Shown here in pieces: positions 22,347-34,295 of a stretch of DNA of 64,000 bases. A program made the position numbers and the translations under genes. Under the pieces are notes generated by a model. That model ran no database searches. It worked only from the letters and a program-made list of their open reading frames with translations, and was not told where the DNA came from. This stretch comes from Delia radicum (Eukaryota; Arthropoda; Insecta; Diptera; Anthomyiidae), in the NCBI GenBank assembly GCA_021234595.1, contig CM037853.1:18653809-18717808 (forward strand). Direction: 5' to 3'. Each line of letters starts with the position of its first letter. Within the stretch, counting starts at the first letter, position 1.

Positions 22347-23509
22347 CACTCTCAAAAAAAAAAGTTTGTATTTTTGCTGAGTCAGCAAAATTTTAGTCAG
22401 GAGGGTGCTAGCAAAAAAATTGATAATGTCAGCAAAATCTTTTGCTGAAAATCAGCGAGCTGATTTTTAGCAACAAAATTAGTAGATTCAGCAAAAGTTT
22501 TGCTAACACTTAGTAGATTAGAAATAAAAATGCCTTGCTAAAAATTAATAAATTCTTTGCTGAATTTTAGTAGACTAAAAAAACGCAAAAAATTGTAAAA
22601 AAATTGTAATTTAGTTAATATATTTGCTGAAAATCATAAAACATATTTTTGAGATTCTTTTAAAAATAATTTACAATTATTACGAAATTTCCATTTTCCT
22701 ACATTGATGTCATGAATTAATTTAATATCTGAAAATATATAGAAATAAATATATATAACATAACAAAAATTTTCTTTCAACTACTTACATCAATGGTAGT
22801 CTAAATGATTCCTTCTTTTAAACGACGCAACAGCCGAAGATAATTATAGAAACGAAACGAAAAAATAAACAAAAACAAACGAAAAAACAACCCTTTTTTT
22901 GCAATAAGAAAAAGGAACCATGCTAAGATGTGTGTCTTTGTCTTTCGCTTTACTCTGTGTACATGTCTGTATATGTTTGTTTGCAATTTGACCACACTAG
23001 ATTATTAATCTATTAACATTTATTATAGAAATACATATTAAATTTAAATATTTTCTTTTGTCTTTTATTTTATTAATAGACAATTATTTTCACAAGCCGG
23101 TGACAACGCAAAATTTAAGTTGTTTTAATCCTCAATTTTGTTTTATGTATGAAAAACATATACAAAAGTCTTCCATGGTTGATTTTTTTATATGTCTTAT
23201 TACTATCATTTTCCTCTTCTCTACTACATCTTGACATGCCGCGACATCTGCTTCATTCTGCGTATATCTTTCACTCTGGTTGTCGTCCACACTATTAATG
23301 TCCTTATCAGCCCAATTTTTTTTAGCAAAATTAATTAGTAAAACATTAGTATATTAGTAAAGCATTAGTATAAAACCGTTAAGTGCTGAATAAGTGTAAC
23401 AAAAATTTTAGCTGAAAACAGGATTTTAGCAAAAAAATTTGCTAAAAAACAGTATACCTAATTTACAAAACGTTTTACTAACTTTTGTACTAACTTATTT
23501 TTTTGAGTG
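22347..23509. mobile_element. 'CACTCAAAA' element, copy 1 (1.16 kb)
   Basis: Begins CACTCTCAAAAAAAAAAGTT and ends ACTTATTTTTTTGAGTG. The interior carries many (T)CAGCAAAATTTTAG units near the left end and their inverses near the right end. Unique interior blocks (ACATCTTGACATGC, TTCATTCTGCGTATATCTTTC) are shared with 28080-30182 in the same order. No transposase is seen, and the target duplication is unclear. Confidence 0.7.
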
Positions 23510-23977
23510 CATATATGAGCACATACAAACTGATCCGAAAAATGGGTCATCTACACGTATCTAATTATTTCAAATTAGATATAATTTGAAAGAATTTTAC
23601 CTGAGATTTGTACATATCCGGGGCATTAAATTATATCTAATTTCATAAAATTTTAGCCTGTAGTAGGTATGATTTGGTAATATTTAGGTTGAAATTTAAA
23701 ATGCTTAGAAATCAACAATTTTAAAGACAAAAATGTATTTAAATGAAACAACGAAATGATTAAAAATTATCAACAACAAATTTTTTGTTTCAAAAATATA
23801 TAATTAACTGGTATTGTCTTATAAATTTTACACATTTTTTTATTTGAAATTATATAAAATAAATTACTTGCAAATAATTTCGTTATAAAATTAATATGGT
23901 TGTATATGAAGCCATGTGTAATAAAATCTTAACTTGCAAATAACTTAATTTGATTTTGAACTTTGCCAAAATATGTA

Positions 23978-24439
23978 CCCTATGGGGAATGGGACCGGTT
24001 CTGCGTGTGCCACAGGATCGGTCCTTTCGTGCCAGAGATCGGTCCTCTGCTAAACCCTACCCTATATAAACAACTGACAACTTTAACATTGGCTTGTCAT
24101 CGGAGGGGGTCATTTGTCCTGCTTCGAACCACATAGTGGCATGCCACAGGACTAAGCAAAGATGGGCATACCACAAGACTGTCGCAAAAGGGCCATGTCG
24201 TGTAAAATAAACGAAAACTAAACAGCTTCCAATGGGTAAAATTCTGGCCAACTGGCTTTTTCTTGTTAATAAGCATTCTGGTTAAGTGGTATATCCTCTC
24301 TTTACCAGTCACTGAATTGGTAATTTTAAGACAATTGACACTGCTTAACCCACTTCAGTATTAAATTATACCAATCCTGTGATAACTTTTTCTTTAACCA
24401 GTCACTTTTATGTCAATTGACTCCTCATTCCCCATAGGG
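23978..24439. mobile_element. 462-bp MITE inserted at TA
   Basis: Perfect 14-bp inverted ends CCCTATGGGGAATG are flanked by TA (23976-23977, 24440-24441). The interior contains two units of the 27-bp repeat that is expanded at 13175-13450 and is markedly GC-richer than its surroundings. Small minus-strand ORFs here are incidental. Confidence 0.85.
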
Positions 24440-24441
24440 TA

Positions 24442-25455
24442 TGGTATTATATATAATGCTATATAAAATTATAAGGAACATATTTTCAGTATTACGTCAC
24501 AGATAGTTTAATACACTTAGCATTGGTCCATATATAATCATATTGATCACTACATATATTTGGATTATTATTATATGTCTTATGTAGTTATAGAAGGAGT
24601 AAGATTTGGAGACATATAATAATATCAAGTAGCATATTAAAAAATTCTCTCAATAAAAATGATCAAAAGTATTTGTATATAAAGATATTAGCCGTAATGT
24701 GACTTCATTCAAAGTCAGATACGACTTAATCATATTATATATGACTTGATGTAACTATATTTACCAGGGTCGTCCTTAAAAAATATTTTTGACTGACATT
24801 TAAGCTTTTTGAAAAAAGCTAATTAAACCCAAAAAAAAAACTATTTTAAGGCTCAACCTTTTTATAGCCCAAAGAACCGAATGTGGACCGAATATGGTCG
24901 AAAAAAACTATAATATAATAATATATAATATATGATATCTATTGCGTAGAATTAACTTGTTCCTATCAAAATTATTTGTCTTCAATTTAATAAATGATAT
25001 TGTTAAGAAAAAAAAAATCAAGTCCCGACTGTAATTTAGTTGAATTTATGAACAATTTTCTATAAATAGAAATTTTGGGCTAAAATCGCTAAAAATCCAT
25101 GTCTTTTCTACAAGCTGAACCAAAACTACAGTAAAATCAAAGAAACAAACATTTTTTTTATAACAGGTTTATGTTTACCCAAATTGTTTATCAATAACCG
25201 CTAATTTTTGAAAATTTTCTTAAAATCGGTTCAGTTGTTTAAGAAATAATAGAATACGTTACAGCTATAAAACAGTGTACAAGCCAAATTCAAATCACGT
25301 CTTATTTTCCTATATCTTGATTTGTATTTAAATTTTCATTATTTGGAATGTCAAACAAAATAGTAATACGGTCCATTTCCAGGTCAAATTATATCAGATG
25401 AGATCCAATGGGATAACATGAGATAAGGTGATATGGAATTATATATACACTTAGA
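24442..25455 (-). repeat. dispersed repeat family E, copy 3
   Basis: 24880-25450 aligns with 10730-11400 in the same orientation, including ATCAAAATTATTTGTCTTCAA and the terminal GATGAGATCCAATGGGATA block. The upstream part is the TATATA-rich segment typical of the family. The 462-bp MITE lies at its left edge. Confidence 0.6.
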
Positions 25456-25462
25456 ATACTAT

Positions 25463-25870
25463 GACCCCTGCAAATGTAGTTAAAAACAAATGAAATTTCA
25501 CTGGAAAAAAGGACGACTTACATTTAAGTAAATTCAACTTACATTTAAAAAAAATTCAACTAACATTATCATTTGTTTTTTTTTTTACTATTCAAAAAAT
25601 GAGCCATAATTGTAGTAAAACTGAACCACATATTTAGTAAAAAATAAACAAAAATGTATTTGTTTTATTTTTTTAAATAAAGAAAACTACTGTATCAAAG
25701 TAATGTCAAATCATAATACAGTAATTTAATGTGGTTTGTTTTTTTAAATGAACTACAATTGTAGTCAAAAGTTAAGTTTCTTGTACAAATGACTGTTTTT
25801 TTATATAGAAAAATATATACTGTATTACAACTCAAACAACTACAAATATGTGCAGCAGAAGTTTCCTGAG
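25463..25870. repeat. dispersed repeat with TGTAGT/ACTACA units, copy 1
   Basis: The left end CCTGCAAATGTAGTTAAAAA has an inverse-like partner near 25843-25865 (CAACTACAAATATGTGCAG). The first 130 bp match 51245-51370 in the same orientation, including ACGACTTACATTTAAGTAAA. Confidence 0.6.
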
Positions 25871-26099
25871 TGTATGATTATCCAGATTACTTATGCTTAT
25901 ATCGGAACTTTTTATATTGGTATATCATAGTTTGAAACATAAGTGAATTTTTCTTCTATGTAAATTTGTTTAAGATATACCAACACCTTACCCTATAGCT
26001 TACAAAAATACAAATGATAATGAGTCTTAAAATAGATTTCCAGAAAATGTTGTGTCATTATATTTTACCTGAAAGTAATAAGAGGAATAACTTATTTTT

Positions 26100-26260
26100 G
26101 TTCACCAATTATTTTTTGTATGCGAGTAATGCATTATATATATTCTATCGGTAACCCATTATTTTACTATTTAAAGTAATTCAATAGGTAATAAGTACTA
26201 ATTACAAAGTAATGTATATAATATTAAGTAGTCATTACCATGTTTTTTCTGGGATCTTTC
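26100..26260. repeat. TAATGCATTAC-type repeat fragment
   Basis: Several GTAATG/CATTAC units resemble the interior of 58003-58888. Followed to 26570 by AT-rich sequence with no recognised gene. Confidence 0.4.
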
Positions 26261-26574
26261 ACACAACAAGAGTTATATCCTATTGAATGATGTCCCGAAC
26301 GCTATTTTTGCATTATTTCACAGTCTTTAAAATAAGTAAAAGCGTTTTCGAAATACGCTTTCGCTGCTAAACATACTTGCCAAATTTTATCAAAATCGGA
26401 GATTATCGAAAAGTTAGTCGTTGAAATAAAATGGAAACGCTCAATATATTTAAATAAGCTCAAAGCGTGGTAGCGCCTACCCTCCATATATTTCCTGTTT
26501 GTTAATTAGTTTTATAAAAAACAAATTAATTTTTTTTATCTAAAACAAAATTATACTTTTAGATTTGTTATCAG

Positions 26575-27110
26575 TAGGGCTCGGAAGTTAATGCATTTAT
26601 TATCATGTTTTATGTAAATAAAATATGCATTAAAAATCGTAAAATATGCGCTTCAAATTTAAAAATATGCATTTATTATTGATTTTGTTCAACTTTATTA
26701 ACAAAATTTAAGTAAATGTTGAGTTTATAAAGTGATCAAGTTTGGGATTATAATTTTCTGTTATTTTTGTCGTCGTGAAAAAAAAAATATGTATCAAAAA
26801 AATATTTATAAATTTGATGAAAAAAATTAATAAAGTTTTGCAAACACCATATTTTAGTAAAATATCATCAAATTAATATTTTTTAATGCATAATATGCAA
26901 ATATATGCATTTGTTGAAAAATATGTAACAAAAGAGGCCAAAATATGCATTAAAATATGCATCAGTAGCAAAATATGTAATAATATGCATTTATAGAACT
27001 ATATGCATAAACAAATCGATGACAATTTGTTGATTCGCAAAGATACTTGGTTAACTTTGTCGCCTAGCTAACGACAACAAGCATGTATTAACATGAACTT
27101 CCGTGTCCTA
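26575..27110. mobile_element. hAT-like non-autonomous element, 536 bp
   Basis: A perfect 8-bp target duplication, GTTATCAG, lies at 26567-26574 and 27111-27118. Ends are TAGGGCTCGGAAGTTAATGC and, reversed, TAGGACACGGAAGTTCATGT. The interior is filled with AAATATGCATT units. Same family as 40593-43695 and 4100-4666. No transposase. Confidence 0.9.
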
Positions 27111-27555
27111 GTTATCAGCAATATTAATCTTATTAATAAAAATTTGACTGTATAATTTCACGACTATGATATATGATATTCTGCACATTTCTAGTTTCTT
27201 ATAAATTAACCCACTTGCGTATTCTTAATACGTTGTTAATTTTCTTTATATTTCTTCTCTCTCTCTTTTTTTCTTAATTTATACCCATACCCACAATATG
27301 GTTTTGCAAAATGACCACAATTAAATTTTTTTACTTTTCAAAGTAAATTAAACATTTTTATAAAATATGTTTTGTATCCTGATCATGTTTTTTCTTCTTC
27401 ATTATCCCGAAAATTTTTTATAGTTAATTTTATTTAAATGCAATTTAAATATTGCAGCTATAGTATACATGATTATATCGTCAATTCAAATTCAAAAGGT
27501 CACAGCAAAGCTATTATTATTTTTAAGAAAAGAAGCTGAGAACATTGATTTATAC

Positions 27556-27832
27556 ACAAAGAAAAAAATATGATTTGGAGTATCATATTATTATTGAAAA
27601 TATGTAATGATTATAGTATGGTCCTAATAAATATAATCTGATTCTTAATTTAAAAAAAAAAAAATACTTAATTATCATAATATTATCCTTAATTATTATA
27701 ATATGGTTCTTTATTATCATAATATCAGCCGCAGTGACCATAGTATGATCAGTTCCGATGAGATTTGTTTTAATAACAAAAATCCAAATTTCAATCATTA
27801 CATTAAGATCTTTAACTATATTATTTCTCTGC
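27556..27832. mobile_element. probable MITE with ATAATATGGT-type units
   Basis: Ends CACAAAGAAAAAAATATGAT and, reversed, CGCAGAGAAATAATATAGTT are similar. The interior contains repeated TAATTATCATAATAT units. Only the left side has TA, so the boundary is tentative. Confidence 0.5.
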
Positions 27833-28348
27833 GCCGCAAAGTTGTTATTAAATTCGCTATTTTTCTTTAGAAGCCAAACAGTTTTGGGGCTAAAATTTCG
27901 TGAGGACTAGGAGTTTTATATGAAATGTATTAATCCTTAAAAACTGAAATTAAACAATGTTTGTTTCTGAATTTTGCATTTTATTCGGCCTTATATTTTG
28001 TATAAAATATTTTTGCTATTTTTGTTGTTCTGCTGGAGTAAACATCAAGTTAATTGTAAAAGCAATATGTTTGTACGTACACTCAAAAAAAAGTCAGTAA
28101 AGTCAGCAAAAATGTTGCTGAGTCAGCAAAATTTTATTCAGCAAAGTTTTGGGCGCTTACAACAAAAATGCTAAATCTTAAGATTATTAAATTCAGCAAA
28201 AGCTTTTAGTTGATTAAAAATTAAAAAAATCCTTGCTAAAAATTAATAAAATTTTTGCTGAATAATAGTAGGCTTAAAAAACTCTAAAAATGTATACAAA
28301 AATTATACTTCAGTTAATTTTTTTGCTGCAAATCTTAAAGAAATAATT

Positions 28349-28929
28349 TCATGATCTCAAACCGAACGAATAAAAATCGCATACATAAACTTATAGATCA
28401 ACGATAAAATTCACTATTAAACCACTCACCAGGTACAGTATAAAAATCGTTTAATGTATATGCTCGTCATATGTATTAACAAAAAATCGTTAATGTTTGT
28501 TGATACGCTTTGCTTATGTAGAAGGATAGTATATGATGACATTAGAGAAAAGAATTGCCATTTAAAGTTTTAACTGAAAGTTAAACTGGCAATGACTAGA
28601 GAAAAACAAACACATTATAAATAGAAATCGTTTGTGGTAAATTTCATTCTAACTCAACACACAGAGTAATGTGGGATTTAAAGTTACCCAATTTCTTTAA
28701 CATGTGAGTTAAATAGAAGATATTTACGATTAACACTAAATGGCATGAAGAATGTTGATGAAGACCGTAGTGGGTCAGAAAATGCATTCCATTCATGCTA
28801 GTGTCTAATAACTTTTTCTGTGTTTTTTTTTTTTCTAATAGTCAAAGTAAATTATCATATAAAAATTATAATTTTTCTGTTAATTTAGAGAAAAATTTGT
28901 CATGATCTCAAACCGAACGAATAAAAATC
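28349..28929. repeat. 30-bp perfect direct repeat flanking 521 bp
   Basis: The 30-base sequence beginning TCATGATCTCAAACCGAACG occurs at 28349-28378 and 28900-28929. The segment between is absent from the related element at 22.6 kb. It may be a duplication or an insertion with a long target duplication. Confidence 0.75.
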
Positions 28930-29257
28930 TCACATTTGTGTTTCTTTAAAAAAAAATTGACAATATATTAAAAAAATACAAAAATGTCCATACATTGACG
29001 ACATGAATTAATTTAATATCTGAAAATGTATTGAAATAATTATATATAACATAAACAAAAATATATTTCAACTACTTACAACCATGGTTGTCTAAATGAT
29101 GACAATTTGGACTGAAGCTAAATGCTGCATATAATTCTGAAAACAAAACAAAAAAATAGCAAAATATGACATACACATAAATATCCATTTTTGGCAAAAT
29201 GAGAAAGGAAATATAAAAAATTACTTAAAGTATGTGCCTTTCTCTTTCGCTTTAGTC

Positions 29258-29595
29258 CAATAGTGCCCAAAAGTTCCTTATGGAAGAGCAAACACCAATA
29301 CATTTAAAGAAAAACTAATTTTTATTCAATATTTTTTGTTGTAAAAACCAATACATACAAAGAAAAAAGAAAAAAATATTTCAATGTTTACCAGCAAAGC
29401 ATACGAAAGTGTTGTTGCTTTGCGCTTGCGTATATACAGTGAAGAACGACAAAAAAACTAATAAGACAAAGTTGTTTGTGTATTTCGTATTGCTAGTGCT
29501 GAGCGCTCTATATGTGTATTAAAACACACAGCCTATAGCTAAGCGTTTTTACAAAAACAAATGAGCACCAAGCGCATAGGCCTTGGGCACCCCTG
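29258..29595. mobile_element. hAT MITE, 338 bp, copy 2
   Basis: A perfect 8-bp target duplication, CTTTAGTC, lies at 29250-29257 and 29596-29603. Ends are CAATAGTGCCCAAAAG and CTTGGGCACCCCTG. By eye the copy is about 95% identical to 20339-20676 over its full length. It lies inside the 2.1-kb element and so is younger than it. Confidence 0.93.
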
Positions 29596-30182
29596 CTTTA
29601 GTCTATCTACCTATAGGTATAGTTGTTTGCAATTTGTCCACATTCCATAAATTATTACTATAAAAATTTAGCTTACTAATACACATTTTATTTTTATGAT
29701 ATTTAAATATTTTATTTTGTCTTTAATTAAATTAATAATCAATTTCTTTGACAAGCCGGAATCAACGCAATACTTGAGTAAATTATATCAACAATTTGTA
29801 TGAATACAGATTGTTGGCGTCCTTATGTATGAAAATCATATACACAAATCTTCCATTGTTGATTGGTTTATATGACTTACAAGAGTTGTACTTTTTAGTA
29901 TCATTTTCCTCGTCTCTATCACATCTTGACATGCAGCGATATCTACTTCATTCTGCGTATATCTTTCAATCTGGTTTTCGTTCACACTTATTAGCACAAT
30001 TTTTTAGCAAAATAAATTAGCAATACGTTGGTAAAATATTAGTTAAATATTAGTTCAACACTGTTAAGCATAACTAAAATTTTAGCTGAAAACACAATTT
30101 CAGCAAAAAATTTTCTGAGAAATAGTATACTTGATTTACAAGACGCTTTACTAACTTTTCTACTTACTTATTTTTTTGAGTG

Positions 30183-30957
30183 TTGTACTTGTGAATGTGT
30201 AAGGTAATATTTATTACATGTTATTTCTTGGTTTCCTTCATCCATTTTCTTGGGTTTATTATTAATGATTTTATAGTTGTTGTTGTTCTTTTTCTGGATT
30301 TATTTTAAAGTGTTTCTTAAAAAGATTGTTGCGTAACCCATTAATTTTCTCTTGTATGGCTGTGCACTTTTAATGATTTTATGTGGCATAAATTGTGCAA
30401 TAAAACTATAAGTTTACCAGTAGTAATAAGGGTTTTTCATTTTAGAGGATTTAAAAGTTTAAATTAATATACACACAGAAAAAATATCAAAAAATCAAGC
30501 AAAAACAAAATCAAAGTTGAATAATTAATTGGAGAAATATTGACAATTATATCTAAATTGTTATTTTTTTTTTTTTTTTTTTATAAAACTTTGCATTTTA
30601 TTTAGCAGATATTTTTCAAAACTTAATTCATGTTCTAATTTATTTGACTATATTTAGTTTTGAGTAAAAAAACGAGTTTATTTAATTAAAATTGTTGAAA
30701 ATTTGGTACTTTTTGGTACTTTTTTTTTTAAATAATACAAAATGATAAAACACCACTTTTGAGTAACACTAATCAACTCAAAATTTAAGTGGTTTTTAAC
30801 CGATTTTATATTTCGAAACGATTTTGAAAAGCGGATATTGCAGCTTTTCAAAATGTTGAAAATATGTATTGTTGACCTTTAATGTTCTTGTTGTCGTTTC
30901 ATTTGTCTGTCTTGAGGTCTTTTATTAATAATTTATTCGTTTATAATTTACTAGCTG
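30183..30957. other. AT-rich spacer
   Basis: No gene. A long T run at 30567-30581 and other homopolymers are present. Confidence 0.4.
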
Positions 30958-31979
30958 ACCAGGCAAACGATGTTTTGCCTTCAAATTTTAATTGTAATTA
31001 ATTCTTTAAATCAAGAAATTTCTTTTACGCAAATAAATAATTAAAAAAATAAATTCACATTAGTAAATCATTTTAAAATTTGTAATTTCATGGGAAGCCC
31101 AACGCGGATTCATGTTTACTTCTTTACCTTTTTTATTTATTCTAGGACTATGAGGAACGCTAAAACAATTTTTGAACAACATTATTAAATAACCTTGCAA
31201 AAAGTCTTGAATGTGATAATTTATTTTAATGCTTATTTGTTTTTTGCTTTTGGTACCACGCCCATTTATCCCATTCCGCCCATTTTCAGTTCGGCTACTA
31301 ATATTTGTAATTGATGGACTCGTACAAAATTTGAAGGCTATATAGCTAATATAGAACCCTAGATATTTAATATTAATATTAATTTTGTATATGAGCTAAA
31401 TAATCACTTTGTATGGGAGCTGCCACGCCCACTGGTATGATCCCGCCCAATTTTCCCATGACTATTCATAATATAATCAACGTGCACAAATTTCTAAGAC
31501 TATGGCTATTATATTACTGTAGATATATGATAATAAATATTTACTTTGTATGGGAGCTGACACGCCCACTGGTCCGATCACGCCCATTTTTCACATGACT
31601 ATTCACATTAACAAATAATCAACGTGCACAAATTTCTAAGACTATGGCTATTATAGTACTGTAGATATATGATATTAAATATTTACTTTGTATGGGAGCT
31701 GCCACTCCCACTGGTCGATCCCGCCCATTTTTTTCTGATTATTCAAATCAGTAACATATGGGATACTGCAATGTTTCAAAACTCTTGCTATCACAATAGT
31801 CAAGATATATGATGTTACTCAATTTATGTGGGAGGGGCCACGCCCACTTGAAGTATATATAGCCGAAAACCTAATTTGGACGATAACCTTTCAAATGAAA
31901 CCGGTTTGGGGCAAATCGGTTTTATAGTTTTAGAGTCTATAGAGGACAAACATACAAACATTGTATTTTATATATATAG
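30958..31979 (+). repeat. dispersed repeat with ~140-bp tandem units
   Basis: Starts CTAGCTGACCAGGCAAACGA and ends in a TTTTATATATATAGAT string. The middle has three tandem units anchored by CTTTGTATGGGAGCTG at 31407, 31544 and 31686 (periods 137 and 142), plus a degenerate fourth near 31810. Each unit holds CACGCCCACTGG and CCGCCCA boxes. The class is not assigned. Confidence 0.75.
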
Positions 31980-32408
31980 ATTCGTTTATTTTAAAGTCCC
32001 AATATTTCGAGCCAGCGTGTTGGTCATCTTTCTGGGGCAATCTGTTTGAAAATACACAATTTTATTTAATACTTTTATATAAAAAATTACAAAAATTACA
32101 ATTTATTAAAATTACAATATTTACATTAATATTAATAAATAGCGAACTGCACTGTTTGACTACTTATTTTTTTAATTATGTATTTTTATTTAGATTTCAG
32201 TTTGTACTTGTTGATTGTGTAACTATATATTTGAGCATATTTATCTATGTGGTAATTTTTGTTTTATGTTTTTCAATTAAAAACTTTTTGTTAATACTGT
32301 GTTTTTATAAAAAAATATTAAATAAAATTGTGTATTTTCAAACAGATTTTCCCAAGAAGATTACCAACGGCGTTGGCTCGAAATATTGGGACTTTAAAAT
32401 AAGCGAAT
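31980..32408. mobile_element. fold-back element with ~87-bp arms
   Basis: The left arm (31980-32066) and right arm (32322-32408) are inverted copies: outer ATTCGTTTATTTTAAAGTCC, inner TCTGTTTGAAAATACACAAT. The spacer is about 255 bp of AT-rich sequence. A 153-codon ORF spanning it is a by-product. It abuts the end of the tandem repeat to the left. Confidence 0.85.
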
Positions 32409-33332
32409 ATATTATTAATTAAAATAAGAACTATATTTAAACACTAAAAATTTTTTATATAAATAGAACATTTTTGGTCTTGAAAGTTAAGTAACGTCAT
32501 GATGCTTGTTAGGAAAAGACCTAACCACGTGCTTGATTACTAAGAAGACAATAATGGAGCAAAATTGATGATTAATAGGTTTTTTGTTTAAGTTCTGCCT
32601 ATTATGAAGGCTCTAGCTTTTCCAAAACTTCGGGTTCAGATGAGATCTTTAGCCAGATCGAAATACTAGTATCAACCTAGCTAATATGTTTTATTTGCTT
32701 AATTATTGTAAATATACGGAGGTTGAAAACTCGTTATAAATTGAAAAAAAAAATAAAAAATAAATATATATATATTTGTTTTTAATTTTTAATATAAGAC
32801 CTCAAGCAAGACAAATGAAACAACAAATTTTCAAAATTTAATTATATTGCTTTGCAACATTTTTTATAAAATACATGGCTTTACTAAATAAATGTATAAA
32901 CACATTTTTTTCTGAACGCTTTCGCTTTATCAATTCCACCAAAACGAACATCAATTAAAAGAGTTTAATGAGCTTAATACTAAAATCGAAATGGCAACAA
33001 ATTATTCTAAGGGCTTTAAATGTTATGAAGCAAACAATATTTGCATAACCTCAAAATGCATTCTTATATAAAATTTTGAATTTTGCGAATTTAATATGAT
33101 TTCCTGCAAATTAGTAAACCTAACCACAACTGAATATCATTAAACCGGCTAAAAATGAATGTTTTCCAAAATAAACGCAGTTTTTTTTCAGTTCTAATAT
33201 ATGACAAAAAAATAATTTAAAGTGTATTTTTATATTTTTTGGTGGTGTAATATTTATTTTAAAATGTGATAAATGCAATGAGATCTATAAATTGATATAG
33301 CTTTTGCTTAATCTAAGCAAAACCTATAATTT
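32409..33332. other. AT-rich spacer
   Basis: No gene. A short (AT)n run at 32763-32774. Nothing else assigned. Confidence 0.4.
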
Positions 33333-33343
33333 AAATATTTTTA

Positions 33344-33528
33344 GTGCGCCCCGGTAGGCTAGTTGGTAGCGTGCTGGCTTATCAGTGCGGGGGTCTTGGG
33401 TTCGATTCCCACCAGAGGCACTGGTCTGTTTTCGCCGAAGGCCATAGTAGCTAGTGCTCGATTAGGGTTATAGTATATAATTTGTAATTATATGATTATT
33501 AATTAATAAAAAAAAAAAAAAAAAAAAA
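33344..33528 (+). mobile_element. tRNA-derived SINE with poly(A) tail
   Basis: The head is tRNA-like: A box TAGGCTAGTTGG near 33354 and B box GGGTTCGATTCCC near 33398, an internal RNA polymerase III promoter. The anticodon arm is degenerate. A non-tRNA body with CGCCGAAGGCCATAGTAGC follows, then an A-rich tail of about 20 A ending at 33528. The element is flanked by a perfect 11-bp target duplication, AAATATTTTTA (33333-33343 and 33526-33536, the latter sharing its first A residues with the tail). SINEs encode nothing and use a LINE's machinery in trans; the (A)n tail suggests a poly(A)-recognising partner. Confidence 0.88.
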
Positions 33529-33539
33529 TATTTTTAATT

Positions 33540-34290
33540 TGCTTGAAACTTTAAACCGCCATAATTTTTGCGCCGACAAAGATAAATGCGAACGAATTTA
33601 GCATGCCTAAACATTGGCTAACATATGCGCGAAAGGGTTTCTCATGTCATACAAAAAAAAATTTTTTAAATATTTTTCCTCAAAGTGTCGAAAATTCCCC
33701 ATATGACAATTTCATGGTCGGATTGGTCTTATTTTCAAAAATTGCATGCAATCGATGAACTTGTTGTTTTAGGAGAGAAATACGTTTTCGTACTTTCCCA
33801 TTAATATAATAATCAAAAGTATAAAAGAATAGACAGACTTTTTATATTTGTAATTAATTTTTTCAAAAGGCCCCATCAAAATATATCAAAAAAAATTATT
33901 TGATAACTCTGGAGAACAATCTTCCAAAAAAAATGTTTATTTCCGACTTTAGTCAAGGTGTTGAGTAATTTTACGATTTTTAAATCTTTTAATTATCTTT
34001 ATCACACGATTTATAAAAAAACAAAATATTAAAACGATCAATTTAATGCAAAATCATTCTCGATAATATACTGAAAGCGATTTAGACGAAAATGTTTAAT
34101 AAAAAAATCACCAGATTTAAAAAAAAATAATGTAGATAACATGTCGAAATCGACGTAGGCAAATTTTTTTTTTAAATCTCGCGATTTTTTAAAATTAGTT
34201 TTAATAAAAACATGTTTTAATTTTTGTATTAAAAATAAAAACAAAAAAATTTTTTTTTGGAATTTCTATATTTTCATATATTGTACCGTT
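33540..34290 (+). repeat. dispersed repeat family R, copy 1
   Basis: Landmarks are ATAACTCTGGAGAACAATCT near 33902 and TAGTCAAGGTGTTGAGTAAT near 33950, followed by TTTAAATC/GATTTAAA-rich sequence. It matches 36590-37225 and 49120-49425 directly and 41950-42540 inverted. Confidence 0.7.
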
Positions 34291-34295
34291 GGAGG

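Larger units (their letters stand above)
28080..30182. mobile_element. 'CACTCAAAA' element, copy 2 (2.1 kb, with insertions)
   Basis: Begins CACTCAAAAAAAAGTCAGTA and ends TACTTATTTTTTTGAGTG. The flanks TTGTACGT and TTGTACTT agree at 7 of 8 positions if one extra base is allowed at the left end. It shares interior blocks with 22347-23509 and is longer because of a 521-bp segment between 30-bp direct repeats and the hAT MITE at 29258-29595. Confidence 0.7.

Noticed and set aside
31407..31870. CRISPR-like array
   Set aside because: The repeat units are ~140 bp and diverged with no short identical repeats or unique spacers, and the genome is eukaryotic.
31961..32422. 153-codon ORF
   Set aside because: It spans the arms and AT-rich spacer of a fold-back element, is dominated by Phe/Ile/Leu/Tyr/Lys from AT codons and has no family motif.
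33344..33421. Functional tRNA gene
   Set aside because: The A and B boxes are good but the anticodon arm does not pair, and a body, poly(A) tail and target duplication show it is a SINE head.
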